Source: Rhodopseudomonas palustris
Lineage (GTDB): Bacteria; Pseudomonadota; Alphaproteobacteria; Rhizobiales; Xanthobacteraceae
Assembly (NCBI GenBank): GCA_016215605.1
Contig: JACRJB010000068.1
Coordinates: 124,001-188,000, forward strand
Length of the DNA: 64,000 nucleotides
Direction of reading: 5' to 3'
This document shows, one piece after another, positions 10,581-18,848 of this stretch. The notes below the pieces were generated by a model. It made no database searches. It was not told the origin of the DNA and saw nothing but the letters and a program-made list of their open reading frames with translations. Each line of letters starts with the position of its first letter. Position 1 is the first letter of the stretch. The translations under genes were made by a program, and so were the position numbers.

Positions 10581-11627
10581 ATGTCGATCCGGCACCGCTT
10601 GCATCCCCAGCGCCTGATGAAGCCGCCGCGCAATCCAACGACGCGCATCCTGTTTCTGGCGCGCCGCGTGCCGGAGCCGCCGGACTTCGCCTGCCGACCC
10701 TATGAAGGCGACGGCGGCTACACCGCTTACTATCACCGAGTCTGGGAGGCGCTGAACGAACTCGGCTACGCCGTCTCGGCGACCAGCCATTGCCGGACGT
10801 TGTTCAACGCCTCGCCCGGAAGCGTTGATCTGGTGTTCTCGCTGTACAACCGGATGCCGATTAATCATCCGGAACTGTTCGTCGGCGCGGTGTGCGAGTT
10901 TCTCGGTCTGCCGCATCTCGGCGCGCGGCCGAACATCCGCGCGCTCGCCGAAGACAAATGGCTCACCAAGCTCACCGCGCGGGCGACCGGCCTGCCGGTC
11001 GCGGAAGGCGCGATCTATGCGACGCTGGCCGATCTCGAGACGCCACCGAATTTCCGCGGGCCGTATTTCGTCAAGAACCGCTTCGGTGCCGCGTCCGAAG
11101 GCGTCAGCGAGCAGTCGCTGCAGGACGATTGGGCCGGCGCGAGAGAAGTCGCCGCGAAACTGATCGGGCGCGGCATGACGGTGCTGATCGAGGCCTATGC
11201 GCCCGGCATCGACATCACCGTGCCGGTGCTCGGTGGTGAGCAGCCGATGATGCTCGGCGTCGTGCATCCGCGCTCGGATCGCCCCGGCGGCATCATCACC
11301 GAAGACCTCAAGCGCAACGATCCGCTCGGGTACGAGATGTTCGATTGCGCACCGATGACGCGCGATGCGATCGTCGCCGACGTCGCCGCGCTGTGGTCGG
11401 CGGCGGGGCCGATGGATTACACGCGGCTCGACTATCGCTTCGATCCGGCCACCGGCAAGCGCACCTTCCTCGAATTCAACATCTGCTGCCATATCGGCCG
11501 AAGCGGCGCGATCTGCCTCGCGGCCTCGCAATTCGGCTGGAGCCAGGCCGACATTCTCGGCCACGTCGTCGAATTCAGCCTGCAGCGGCAGCGCATCAAC
11601 ACGGAGGCGCGGCGATGGGTACGCTAG
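10581..11627 (+). CDS. ATP-grasp enzyme (D-Ala-D-Ala ligase-like)
   Basis: The 348-residue cytosolic protein has an ATP-grasp layout: an N-terminal Rossmann-like part, the segment VEGAIYA-like/YFVKNRFGAASEGVS that supplies the ATP lysine, the metal/nucleotide strand VLIEAYAPGIDITVPVL, and the catalytic LDYRFDPATGKRTFLEFN with the Mg-binding Glu/Asn pair. It resembles D-Ala-D-Ala ligases but no peptidoglycan gene is near; the substrate is unknown and probably a small carboxylate plus amine. The start at 10581 has GAGAG upstream; ATG at 10617 is an alternative. It is the first gene of an operon driven by a sigma-54 promoter and overlaps the next gene by 13 bases. Making a metal-binding ligand is one possible role, by inference only. 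Confidence 0.8.
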   Translation: MSIRHRLHPQRLMKPPRNPTTRILFLARRVPEPPDFACRPYEGDGGYTAYYHRVWEALNELGYAVSATSHCRTLFNASPGSVDLVFSLYNRMPINHPELFVGAVCEFLGLPHLGARPNIRALAEDKWLTKLTARATGLPVAEGAIYATLADLETPPNFRGPYFVKNRFGAASEGVSEQSLQDDWAGAREVAAKLIGRGMTVLIEAYAPGIDITVPVLGGEQPMMLGVVHPRSDRPGGIITEDLKRNDPLGYEMFDCAPMTRDAIVADVAALWSAAGPMDYTRLDYRFDPATGKRTFLEFNICCHIGRSGAICLAASQFGWSQADILGHVVEFSLQRQRINTEARRWVR

Positions 11628-12712
11628 CATTGGGGTCGCGCATCATCCTCGATATCGAGCCGCGCGGCCGGGCATTCGGCGACGTCGCGGTGCCGCGCGG
11701 CGCCCCGCGCGGCTGGGACTTCCTCGGCAATGTGCCGGTGCCGTTGCGGGCGCGGGTGCGCGACGGCGTCGCCGATCGCGTGACTCAGCACCGCCTCGAT
11801 GGCGGCGAGGCGCTGCGCTGCTGCTTTCCGATGGGACAGGGCGGCGTCGGGCCGTTCGAGCGGCTGCGCCGGGTACGCGCGCTCGACGACTTTCCGCGGA
11901 TGCTGGTGTCGGCGGAGCACGGCAACGCCTTCAACCGCCGCTTTCATGCCGAGCATGTCGCCGCCGGACACTTCAGCGCCTGTCAGCCGGGCGATGTCGC
12001 GAGCGCGTTCAGCGACTGCGGACTGATCGATCCGCAAGGCTGGATCGGCGTGTTCGCGGTGGCGCCGTTCGTGCTGCTGATCGATCGGCAGCGGCTGAAC
12101 GGTCTGCCGGTGCCGCGGCGCTGGGCCGATCTGGCGGACCCGATGTATCGCGACCAGATCGTTTTCGGCGGCTGGCGGCGGGAGGGCGAAGCGTGCTGGA
12201 GCCAGTTCAGCAAGTTCTTTTTGCTTGCGATGCTGCGGCTGCTCGGCCCGAAGGGTCTGGCGCAGATCGTCGCCAACGTGCCGCAGCTCATGCACTCCGC
12301 GCAGATGCCGCGCATCGCCGGCACCGGCATGTCGCCGGGTGGCATCTACGTGCTGCCGTGGTCGCTCGCCGATATCTGCCCGCGGCGCAGCCACACCGAA
12401 GTGGTGTGGCCGCAGGAGGGTGCGCTGGCCTATCCGCTGTGGCTGACGGTGCAGCAGGCGCATCGTGAGCGGCTCGGATTTCTGGTCGATCATTTCTACG
12501 GCGCAGAGCTCGGTCGCTATCTGTCGGACAATCGCTATCCGTCGCTGTGCGCCGAGGTTGGTCAGGTCATGCCGCCGGGCGCGCGGCTGAACTGGCTTGG
12601 CTGGGACTATTTACGTCATCGCTCCACCGCCGAAGACGTCCGCTTCGCCAGCCGAACTTTCCTCGATGCGATGGCGGCGCGGCCCGCCGAAGAGGTGCTG
12701 GCATGCGCGTGA
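11615..12712 (+). CDS. ABC binding-protein-like protein without a signal peptide
   Basis: The 365-residue protein resembles iron(III)/spermidine-class periplasmic binding proteins in its second half (WADLADPMYRDQIVFGG, then MPRIAGTGMSPGGIYVLPWSLADIC, and VVWPQEGALAYPLWLTV). It starts MGTLALGSRIILDIEPRGR with no signal peptide or lipobox, so it should stay in the cytoplasm. It is encoded between an ATP-grasp enzyme and a G3E GTPase with overlapping ends, and no permease is present. A cytosolic ligand or metallocluster carrier is therefore more likely than import. The GGAGG-like site before ATG 11615 supports the start. The exact ligand cannot be read from the sequence. Confidence 0.7.
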   Translation: MGTLALGSRIILDIEPRGRAFGDVAVPRGAPRGWDFLGNVPVPLRARVRDGVADRVTQHRLDGGEALRCCFPMGQGGVGPFERLRRVRALDDFPRMLVSAEHGNAFNRRFHAEHVAAGHFSACQPGDVASAFSDCGLIDPQGWIGVFAVAPFVLLIDRQRLNGLPVPRRWADLADPMYRDQIVFGGWRREGEACWSQFSKFFLLAMLRLLGPKGLAQIVANVPQLMHSAQMPRIAGTGMSPGGIYVLPWSLADICPRRSHTEVVWPQEGALAYPLWLTVQQAHRERLGFLVDHFYGAELGRYLSDNRYPSLCAEVGQVMPPGARLNWLGWDYLRHRSTAEDVRFASRTFLDAMAARPAEEVLACA

Positions 12713-13401
12713 CCACCGTCGCCGGGCCGCCTTCGGTGGGCAAGACCTCGGTTGTGGTCAAGACCGCCACGCGATTCGCCGCCCAAGGGCACAAGGTCGG
12801 CATCGTCAAATTCGATTCGCTCTCGACCACCGACGATCGGGTGTATCAGCAGGCCGGGCTGCCGGTGGTTGTCGGGCTGTCCGGCAATGTCTGCCCGGAT
12901 CATTATTTCGTCAGCAATATCGACGATTGCCTGCGCTGGGGAATCGCGCAGGATTACGATTTCCTGATCGCCGAGAGTGCGGGGCTGTGCAATCGCTGCT
13001 CGCCGCACGTCCAGGGCGTGCAGGCGATCTGCGTCGTCGACAATCTGTCGGGCATTCATACGCCGCGCAAGATCGGGCCGATGCTCAAGCTCGCTGACGT
13101 GGTGGTGATCACCAAGGGCGACATCGTTTCGCAGGCCGAGCGCGAAGTGTTCGCCTACAATGTCCGCCTTGCCAATCCGCGGGCGCAGATCGTCGCCTTC
13201 CACGGCATCACCGGGCAGGGCGCCGCCGATCTCGCCGCGCATATGCTCACCGCGCCGTCAGTCGATACGCTGGAAGGCCGGCGCTTGCGGTTCTCGATGC
13301 CGTCCGCGGTGTGCCCCTATTGCATCGGCGAAACCGCGATCGGCCGCGATCATCAGCGCGGCAACGTCCGCAAGATGTGCTTCGGCGAGCCGGCGCGATG
13401 A
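12703..13401 (+). CDS. G3E-family (HypB/UreG-like) metallochaperone GTPase
   Basis: The 232-residue GTPase has a P-loop GPPSVGKT at 8-15, a VKFD switch at 35-38, and the base-specificity motif TKGD at 137-140. G3E GTPases such as HypB, UreG and CobW-family proteins load metals into enzymes. Cysteine pairs C96xxC99 (CNRC) and C204xxC207 (CPYC), plus another near the C-terminus (RKMCFGE), look like metal or cluster ligands. Start and stop overlap both neighbours by a few bases, so it is made with the binding-protein-like protein and the ABC ATPase. Metal insertion into a V-nitrogenase-related target is inferred from location. Confidence 0.82.
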   Translation: MRVTTVAGPPSVGKTSVVVKTATRFAAQGHKVGIVKFDSLSTTDDRVYQQAGLPVVVGLSGNVCPDHYFVSNIDDCLRWGIAQDYDFLIAESAGLCNRCSPHVQGVQAICVVDNLSGIHTPRKIGPMLKLADVVVITKGDIVSQAEREVFAYNVRLANPRAQIVAFHGITGQGAADLAAHMLTAPSVDTLEGRRLRFSMPSAVCPYCIGETAIGRDHQRGNVRKMCFGEPAR

Positions 13402-14417
13402 CAGCGCGGCTGTTTTCGCTGACCATCGGCGAACTGGCGCAGCGGCATCCGGCGGTTGCCGAATTTCTCGCCGGCGCGCGAGCTCTCGAGGCCAAGCCGG
13501 ACATCGCGCTGGGCGACTGGATCGACACGCTCGACGACGATCAGCTCGGGCATCTCGGGATGGACCGCGACGGGGTCGCTTCGCATCTGGATGCGCTGGT
13601 TGGCCGGCTCGACGGCGTGCGGCGCGCGGCGGAGTTGCCGCTGCAGTCGCTGACGCTGCAGGGCGGCGTCGACAAGGCCGGACGGCTGGAGCGGCTCGAC
13701 CTGACGCTGGTGCCGGGCGACGTCGCCTGCATCGTCGGTCCCACTGGTTCGGGCAAGTCGCGGCTGCTCGCGGACATCGAGTGCCTGGCGCAGGGCGATA
13801 CGCCGTCGCAGCGCCGCGTCCTGGTCAACGGCCGCGTGCTGGACCGCGCCGAGCGCGCGGCCTTCGGCGGCCGGCTGATCGCACAATTGTCGCAGAACAT
13901 GAATTTCGTCGTCGATCTCAGCGTCGGCGAATTCGTCGCCATGCACGCCAATTGCCGAATGGTGTCGCGGCCCGATCAGGCCGTTGCCGAGGTGATCGCA
14001 TGCGCGAACGAACTCGCCGGTGAGACATTCGGCGACGACGTGCCGTTGACGCAGCTCAGCGGCGGCCAGACCCGTGCGCTGATGATCGCCGACACCGCGG
14101 TGCTGTCGTCGTCGCCGGTGGTGTTGATCGACGAGATCGAGAACGCCGGCATCGATCGCCGCCGCGCGCTCGATCTGTTGATCGCGCGCGAGAAGATCAC
14201 GCTGATCTCGACCCACGATCCGATCCTGGCGCTGATGGGGGATCGCCGCATCGTGATCGGCGGCGGCGCCGTGGTCGATGTGATCGCGCCGAGCGCGGCC
14301 GAAAAGGCGAACCTTCAGGCGCTCGGCCGGATCGACGACGAACTGGCGCAATTGCGCCATCGCCTCCGCCGCGGCGAACGCATTGACGTGTTGCCGGACG
14401 CACTTTTCTCTCAGTAA
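13398..14417 (+). CDS. Stand-alone ABC ATPase with DUF1858-like N-terminal domain
   Basis: The 339-residue protein has an N-terminal helical region (about 5-70; LTIGELAQRHPAVAEFL) like the DUF1858 fold but without its cysteines. An ABC ATPase follows: Walker A GPTGSGKS at 114-121, signature LSGGQTRAL, Walker B VVLIDEIENAG and H-loop STHDP. It is soluble, and no permease is encoded in the operon. Its ATG overlaps the GTPase stop. Non-transport ABC proteins can drive assembly or reactivation of metalloenzymes (for example the component A2 ATPase for methyl-coenzyme M reductase), so a remodelling role is reasonable but unproved. Confidence 0.8.
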   Translation: MTARLFSLTIGELAQRHPAVAEFLAGARALEAKPDIALGDWIDTLDDDQLGHLGMDRDGVASHLDALVGRLDGVRRAAELPLQSLTLQGGVDKAGRLERLDLTLVPGDVACIVGPTGSGKSRLLADIECLAQGDTPSQRRVLVNGRVLDRAERAAFGGRLIAQLSQNMNFVVDLSVGEFVAMHANCRMVSRPDQAVAEVIACANELAGETFGDDVPLTQLSGGQTRALMIADTAVLSSSPVVLIDEIENAGIDRRRALDLLIAREKITLISTHDPILALMGDRRIVIGGGAVVDVIAPSAAEKANLQALGRIDDELAQLRHRLRRGERIDVLPDALFSQ

Positions 14418-14439
14418 ACCAACAAGATCGGAATCGACG

Positions 14440-14988
14440 ATGGACGCGATCACACTGCTCCTCACCCGAAGGTCCTGCGCGGCGCTGCAGGCCCCTGCGC
14501 CAGAGGGCGAGGCGCTGGAGGTCATCCTGAAGGCGGCGCTGCGCGTCCCGGACTTCCAGGAGCTGCGGCCCTATCAGTTCATCATCGCCAAGGGCGAGGG
14601 ACTGGAGCGGCTCGGCGCGATGATGGAGCGTGCGGCGATCGCCTCCGGACAGTCGGAAGACATCGTCAAACGCGCGCCGAAGATGCCGCTGCGCGCACCG
14701 CTGGTGATCGTGGTGGTGGCAAAGGCGCGCGACAGCGTGGTGGTGCATCCGCTCGAGCAGCAGATGACCGCGGGCTGCGCCGTGATGGCGATGCAGATGG
14801 CTGCTTTTGCGCAGGGCTTCGGCGGCATTTGGCGCTCCGGCTGGGCGATGTTCGACCGCACGCTGCACGCCGAACTCAATCTGGCCGAGCGCGACCAGAT
14901 CGTCGGCTTCCTCTATCTCGGCACACCGGTGACGTCTCCGACTCTGGCGGACGATGGCGATCCCTCTGTGTATGTGAATTACTTATAA
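14440..14988 (+). CDS. Nitroreductase-family flavoprotein (YdjA/RutE-like)
   Basis: The 182-residue protein is a short nitroreductase-family FMN enzyme: LLTRRSCAALQAPAP at the N-terminus (the RRS phosphate-binding motif), LRVPDFQELRPYQFII, and LGTPV near the C-terminus. Such enzymes use NAD(P)H and FMN to reduce varied substrates. It follows the ABC ATPase after 22 bases and is the last gene of the sigma-54-driven operon. A reductive step in metal or ligand processing, such as reducing V(V), would fit but is inference. The start at 14440 is supported by alignment to the family. Confidence 0.88.
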   Translation: MDAITLLLTRRSCAALQAPAPEGEALEVILKAALRVPDFQELRPYQFIIAKGEGLERLGAMMERAAIASGQSEDIVKRAPKMPLRAPLVIVVVAKARDSVVVHPLEQQMTAGCAVMAMQMAAFAQGFGGIWRSGWAMFDRTLHAELNLAERDQIVGFLYLGTPVTSPTLADDGDPSVYVNYL

Positions 14989-15089
14989 TGAGTTGGCCGC
15001 TATCTCCGTCTTTGGATTGGCCCTTTTCGATTCCCGCATGATTCGGCTGTCGTTGCCAGAGGAGGCGGCCGGGCCAAGACAGGAACCAA

Positions 15090-15662
15090 TCAACCCTTTT
15101 GGCCAGGACTGTTGAAGCATGAATTGCTAGGGCGAACGACATTCCCGTTGCTCTTCGTGGGTAGATTCCATTGCTTACTAATACAAATCGTGGAGGCATC
15201 ATACCGCGCGCGCAGCAGCTGCCAGGGCGTCCACGAGCGCGGTCCCGGAATTTCGTCGGGGAACTTCTCGGCAGAGGTATGTTTCGGATTGGATGCCCTC
15301 CCGAGAATCGCTTCGATCAGATCGGCAATCGGTGTGTCGACGCCCGCGACCTCATGAAGGCGCGCTGCTTCCTTTTCTCGATCTGGTGCTTCGGGTGAAA
15401 GTGCTTCCTCTAAACGCGCGATAGCCTCCCTGCCGTATGGTGTCGACGAAATCGCCCGCCACAGGTCAGGATGGACCGGATACTTTGCAGGGCGTCTGTC
15501 GAACTGAGGCCTCAGCGATTGCGAGTTCGACGGAGTGACCGCGCGAATATCCGAGCCATGCGGCACCGGGAAATCCTCCAGTTCCAGCCCGACGTCGTGG
15601 CGAAATTCGGCTTCGATGGTGGTGACGTCGCCGAGCTCGGCGAAATGCTCTGCAGTCGTCAA
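15090..15662 (-). CDS. Hypothetical protein (possible gene remnant)
   Basis: A 190-codon frame on the minus strand in an otherwise empty stretch. The region is visibly lower in GC than its neighbours, and the C-terminal 40 residues are Ser/Asn-rich and look non-conserved. The middle (VHPDLWRAISSTPYGREAIARLEEALSPEAPDREKEAARLHEVAG) reads like a real helical protein. I recognise no family. It may be a short genuine gene, a truncated one, or a remnant from transfer. The surrounding 14989-15089 and 15663-15806 hold nothing else I can support. Confidence 0.4.
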   Translation of the reverse strand: MTTAEHFAELGDVTTIEAEFRHDVGLELEDFPVPHGSDIRAVTPSNSQSLRPQFDRRPAKYPVHPDLWRAISSTPYGREAIARLEEALSPEAPDREKEAARLHEVAGVDTPIADLIEAILGRASNPKHTSAEKFPDEIPGPRSWTPWQLLRARYDASTICISKQWNLPTKSNGNVVRPSNSCFNSPGQKG

Positions 15663-15806
15663 TGAGATTCAACGCTTCCGGGCTGTGCGAGCCCGCTTTC
15701 GCGTCCCCGCCTAGGCCAGCGTCCAGCTGCTTCCGCGTGGCGGCCGTCATCATCGTTCCGACGGCACACTTGAATCGCCATCGCGGCAATTCGCTCTCGC
15801 GCGGCG

Positions 15807-16601
15807 CTAGTGCTTGCGCAGCGCGCCGGTCTCGTCGACCTTGCGCAGATTGGCCAATTCGGTGGCGCTGGGCTCGGCGATGACGCGCGCATCGGGCGAG
15901 ACCTTCAGGTCCCATCCGGTGTGGGCCTTGATCTCGTCGATGCTGGAGAACGGAAACCAGCCGTCGAGCTGGAATTCCTTGGTCTGCGGATCGGGCCGCA
16001 GGATTCCCAGCGTGGTGATGATGGCCGAGGGGCCGCCGCCGACGAAACCGAAGCGGTCGCGGGCGTTGCCGCCGTCGAGATAGCCGGGCGAACTGAGATA
16101 GGTGACCTTCTCGGCGAAGCGTTTGGGTTCGTGCGTCACCATGATGATGAAGCGCTTGGCGCCGCAGGCGATGTCGTTGGCGCCGCCGGCGCCGGGCAGG
16201 CGGATCTTGGGCGGACGATAGTGAGCGCCGATCTCGCCGTCCCAGATGCCGGTGGTGTTGACGTTGCCGAACTTGTCGACCTGCGCGGCGCCGATCACGC
16301 CGACATCGCAGCGTCCCGACGCCACCAGAAAGCCCAGCGCATCGATCGCCGAGGTGAAGCTGGTGGCGTTGGTCGAGATGCGGTTGCATTCGATGCCCCA
16401 GGGCAGGCCGCCGACCGGCGTGGCGCCGTAGACGCCGCCTTCGGTCATGGTGCGCAGATGCGGAGCGTGGTTGGCTTGCGCGAAATAGCCGGCCAGCATC
16501 GACAGCCCGACGCCGAAGATCGCCAGTTCGCCGTCCTTCACTTCGCGGCCGGTCGCGATCGCCATCATTTCCTGGCGGGTGTAGTCGAGCGCTTGGCTCA
16601 T
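15807..16601 (-). CDS. CoA-transferase subunit B (glutaconate/3-oxoacid type)
   Basis: The 264-residue protein is the beta half of a family I CoA-transferase. Clear blocks are MTEGGVYGATPVGGLPWG, CDVGVIGAAQVDKFGNVNT and LPGAGGANDIACGAKRFIIMV. The enzyme moves CoA between carboxylic acids, acting as an A/B heteromer with the protein encoded immediately upstream; the ATG overlaps that gene's stop (ATGA). Linked genes encode a CoA ligase, an enoyl-CoA hydratase and Tct-type import, so a dicarboxylate or aromatic acid breakdown route is likely. The acid is not known. Confidence 0.88.
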   Translation of the reverse strand: MSQALDYTRQEMMAIATGREVKDGELAIFGVGLSMLAGYFAQANHAPHLRTMTEGGVYGATPVGGLPWGIECNRISTNATSFTSAIDALGFLVASGRCDVGVIGAAQVDKFGNVNTTGIWDGEIGAHYRPPKIRLPGAGGANDIACGAKRFIIMVTHEPKRFAEKVTYLSSPGYLDGGNARDRFGFVGGGPSAIITTLGILRPDPQTKEFQLDGWFPFSSIDEIKAHTGWDLKVSPDARVIAEPSATELANLRKVDETGALRKH

Positions 16602-17593
16602 GCGGCGGCTCCTGTCACTTGCAGCGCGGCGACCTGCTCGGGCGTCAGGATCCAGCGCCGATACGGGTCGAGCAGAAAGCTGGTGGTGCTGGCGGAGAGT
16701 TCCGCGAGCTTGTCGCGGCCGATCATGTCGAGATAGCTGTCGACGTCGTGATAGCCGTCGACGAAGTCACGGATGTAGGCGGCGGTGCCGTCTTCGGTCG
16801 CGAGCGCCTTGTTCATGAACTTCATGTGCGCTTCGTCGACGTCGTACATGCCGGGCGAGCTCTGCGGCCAGGCCGCGAACGGCCAATGCACCACGGCCTC
16901 GACGACGATGTCGGGAATGCGCACCAGGTTCGGATATTGGCGGATGCAGTCGGTGTCGACGATCGCGTCCGCGATGATGACGACCTTCTTGGCCGCGCGC
17001 GACAATTCGACCCGGCTCCATTCGGTGCCGAGCATGATGCAGTTGCCGAACGGGTCGGCCAGCGTCACGTGGATCGCCGCGAGATCCGGCTTCAGCGGGC
17101 TGAAGGCTCCGATCTGTCGCCCGGTGAAGGGATCGACCACGGTCGGAATCTTGCTCTGGCTCGGATAGTCGTCGGGCGCGAACGCGCTGCGATATTGCAG
17201 GTCCGAGCCGATATTCACGGTGGCCGGGACGAACGGCCAGTTCAGCGCGCCGCCGAGCAGCCGCAGCGGCAGCCCGAGATTGGAGTAATCCTCCAGTGCC
17301 ATTCGTCCGCTTTCGACGGCGCGGCGCAGGCCGTTGGCGAAACCGAACACTTCCAGCGCCGAGAAGCCGCATTCGGCCTTGGTCACCACGCCGGCGGCGG
17401 CGAGCAGATTCAGTTGCTGGCTACTGCAGTGGAACACGGCGTGCAGATCGCGCCGGCCCTGCCGCAACAACTCGCGTCCGAACACGATCGCGTCGGAGCC
17501 GATCGGCAAAGCCGCGCCGCTGGCATATTGCATTCCGTCCCAGCTATAGCGCTGCACCGCGTCCTGCAGCGATATCAGCTTGATCTGCGCCAT
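16598..17593 (-). CDS. CoA-transferase subunit A (glutaconate/3-oxoacid type)
   Basis: A 331-residue alpha half of a CoA-transferase, similar to glutaconate CoA-transferase GctA in length and layout (the usual nucleotide-loop region around GAALPIGSDAIVFGREL, then ALNWPFVPATVNIGSDL and CIMLGTEWSRVELSRAAKKVVII). It forms the complex with the subunit B gene that overlaps its end. The ATG at 17593 gives MAQIKLISL; a longer frame upstream is not supported. It is downstream of the tctC-type gene, separated by 116 bases that contain a 9-base-pair hairpin. Confidence 0.87.
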   Translation of the reverse strand: MAQIKLISLQDAVQRYSWDGMQYASGAALPIGSDAIVFGRELLRQGRRDLHAVFHCSSQQLNLLAAAGVVTKAECGFSALEVFGFANGLRRAVESGRMALEDYSNLGLPLRLLGGALNWPFVPATVNIGSDLQYRSAFAPDDYPSQSKIPTVVDPFTGRQIGAFSPLKPDLAAIHVTLADPFGNCIMLGTEWSRVELSRAAKKVVIIADAIVDTDCIRQYPNLVRIPDIVVEAVVHWPFAAWPQSSPGMYDVDEAHMKFMNKALATEDGTAAYIRDFVDGYHDVDSYLDMIGRDKLAELSASTTSFLLDPYRRWILTPEQVAALQVTGAAA

Positions 17594-17620
17594 TGAGTCT
17601 GACGTCCTTCTGTCGTTGGT

Positions 17621-17644
17621 GAGCCGAATCTGCGAATTCGGCTC
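17621..17644. repeat. Inverted repeat between tctC-like gene and CoA-transferase A
   Basis: GAGCCGAAT (17621-17629) and ATTCGGCTC (17636-17644) form a perfect 9-base-pair stem with a six-base loop. There is no following T-run, so it is not an obvious terminator; it could be an mRNA-stabilising hairpin or an operator. Confidence 0.5.
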
Positions 17645-17709
17645 CGTCGTCACTTATCACGGTCGAGGCGCTACGGCGCGGCCTCTTGCTGCGATGTTTA
17701 ACGCCGCCG

Positions 17710-18690
17710 TCAGTCGAGCTTGGCACCCGAGGCTTCCACCACCTTACCCCAGCGGGCGTAGTCGTCGTGGATGGTTTTGGTGAAGGCTTCCGGCGTCGAC
17801 GGGATCGCATCGAGGCCCTGAGCAGCGAGGCGTTCGCGCACGTCGGGCAGAGCGGCGATCCGGTTGATCTCGGCATTGAGGCGCGACACGACCGGTTGCG
17901 GCGTCGCGGCCGGCACGACGATGCCGAACCAGGACGACACCACGAACTCCGGCAACCCCGCTTCCGCGGCGGTCGGCACCTCGGGCAACAGCGGCGAGCG
18001 CGTCTTGCTCGTGATGACGAGGCCCTTGACCTTGCCGGCCTTCACCTGCGGCGCCAGGATCGTCAAGGTGTCGAAGGCGAGGTTGACCTGGTTGCCGAGC
18101 AGCGCCTGGATCGCCGGTGCGCTGCCCTTGAACGGGACGTGCAACAGGTCGGTGCCGGTCAGGGTCTTGAACAACTCGCCGCTGAGATGGCACAGCGTGC
18201 CGTTGCCGCAGGACGAGTAGCTGAGCTTGCCGGGCTCCCTCTTCGCCGCCGCAATCAGATCCTTCAGCGTGGCCGCCGGGGTGTCGGCGCTGGCGCCGAT
18301 CACATAGGGCACTTCGGCGACCAGCGAGACCGGCGCGAAGCTCTTGAACGGATCGTAGGGGATCGATTTGTTGAGATGCGGCAGGATGGTGAGCTGGCCG
18401 GCCGGCGCCAGCGACAGCGTGTAGCCGTCGGGCGCGGCCTTCGCGGCGGCATCGGCCGCAATCGCGGTGCCGGCGCCGGCCTTGTTCTCGACCACCACCG
18501 GCTGCTTCAACGCCTCGCCGAGTTTTTCGGCGACGATGCGGCCGACCGCGTCGGCGGCGCCGCCCGGCGGGAACGGCACGATCAGCTTCAGCGGTTTGTT
18601 CGGCCAGTCGTCGGCCGCATTCGCAGCCGTCGCGCCGATCAGCAGCGCGGTCGCAGTCATCAAGGACGAGAGCAGTCGGGACATTCGCAT
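17710..18690 (-). CDS. tctC: Tripartite tricarboxylate-type (TctC/Bug) binding protein
   Basis: The 326-residue periplasmic protein has a signal peptide ending near ANAADD and then the Bug-family start WPNKPLKLIVPFPPGGAADAVGR. TctC proteins bind di-, tri- or aromatic carboxylates and hand them to the TctAB membrane pair, which is encoded at 21036-23014 in the same cluster. The alternative start at 18684 is two codons downstream. The gene sits between the enoyl-CoA hydratase and CoA-transferase genes, so the imported acid is probably the substrate of those enzymes. Confidence 0.9.
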   Translation of the reverse strand: MRMSRLLSSLMTATALLIGATAANAADDWPNKPLKLIVPFPPGGAADAVGRIVAEKLGEALKQPVVVENKAGAGTAIAADAAAKAAPDGYTLSLAPAGQLTILPHLNKSIPYDPFKSFAPVSLVAEVPYVIGASADTPAATLKDLIAAAKREPGKLSYSSCGNGTLCHLSGELFKTLTGTDLLHVPFKGSAPAIQALLGNQVNLAFDTLTILAPQVKAGKVKGLVITSKTRSPLLPEVPTAAEAGLPEFVVSSWFGIVVPAATPQPVVSRLNAEINRIAALPDVRERLAAQGLDAIPSTPEAFTKTIHDDYARWGKVVEASGAKLD

Positions 18691-18848
18691 CGGGACTCTC
18701 CAATTGGTCGTGAGGTGTGTGGTCGTTGTGACTGAAGCGGGGCCTGCAGATCTTTGCAGTTGGACGTCAACGCTCGCGTTCATTCCGTCTTGATCTTGGT
18801 TTCGACGTCGATTCTCGTCGCCCGGATCGACATCACGATCTGTCTTTC

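Noticed and set aside
15112..15357. Plus-strand frame in the low-GC region
   Set aside because: Short, without RBS or family traits, and overlapped by a longer minus-strand frame with better composition.
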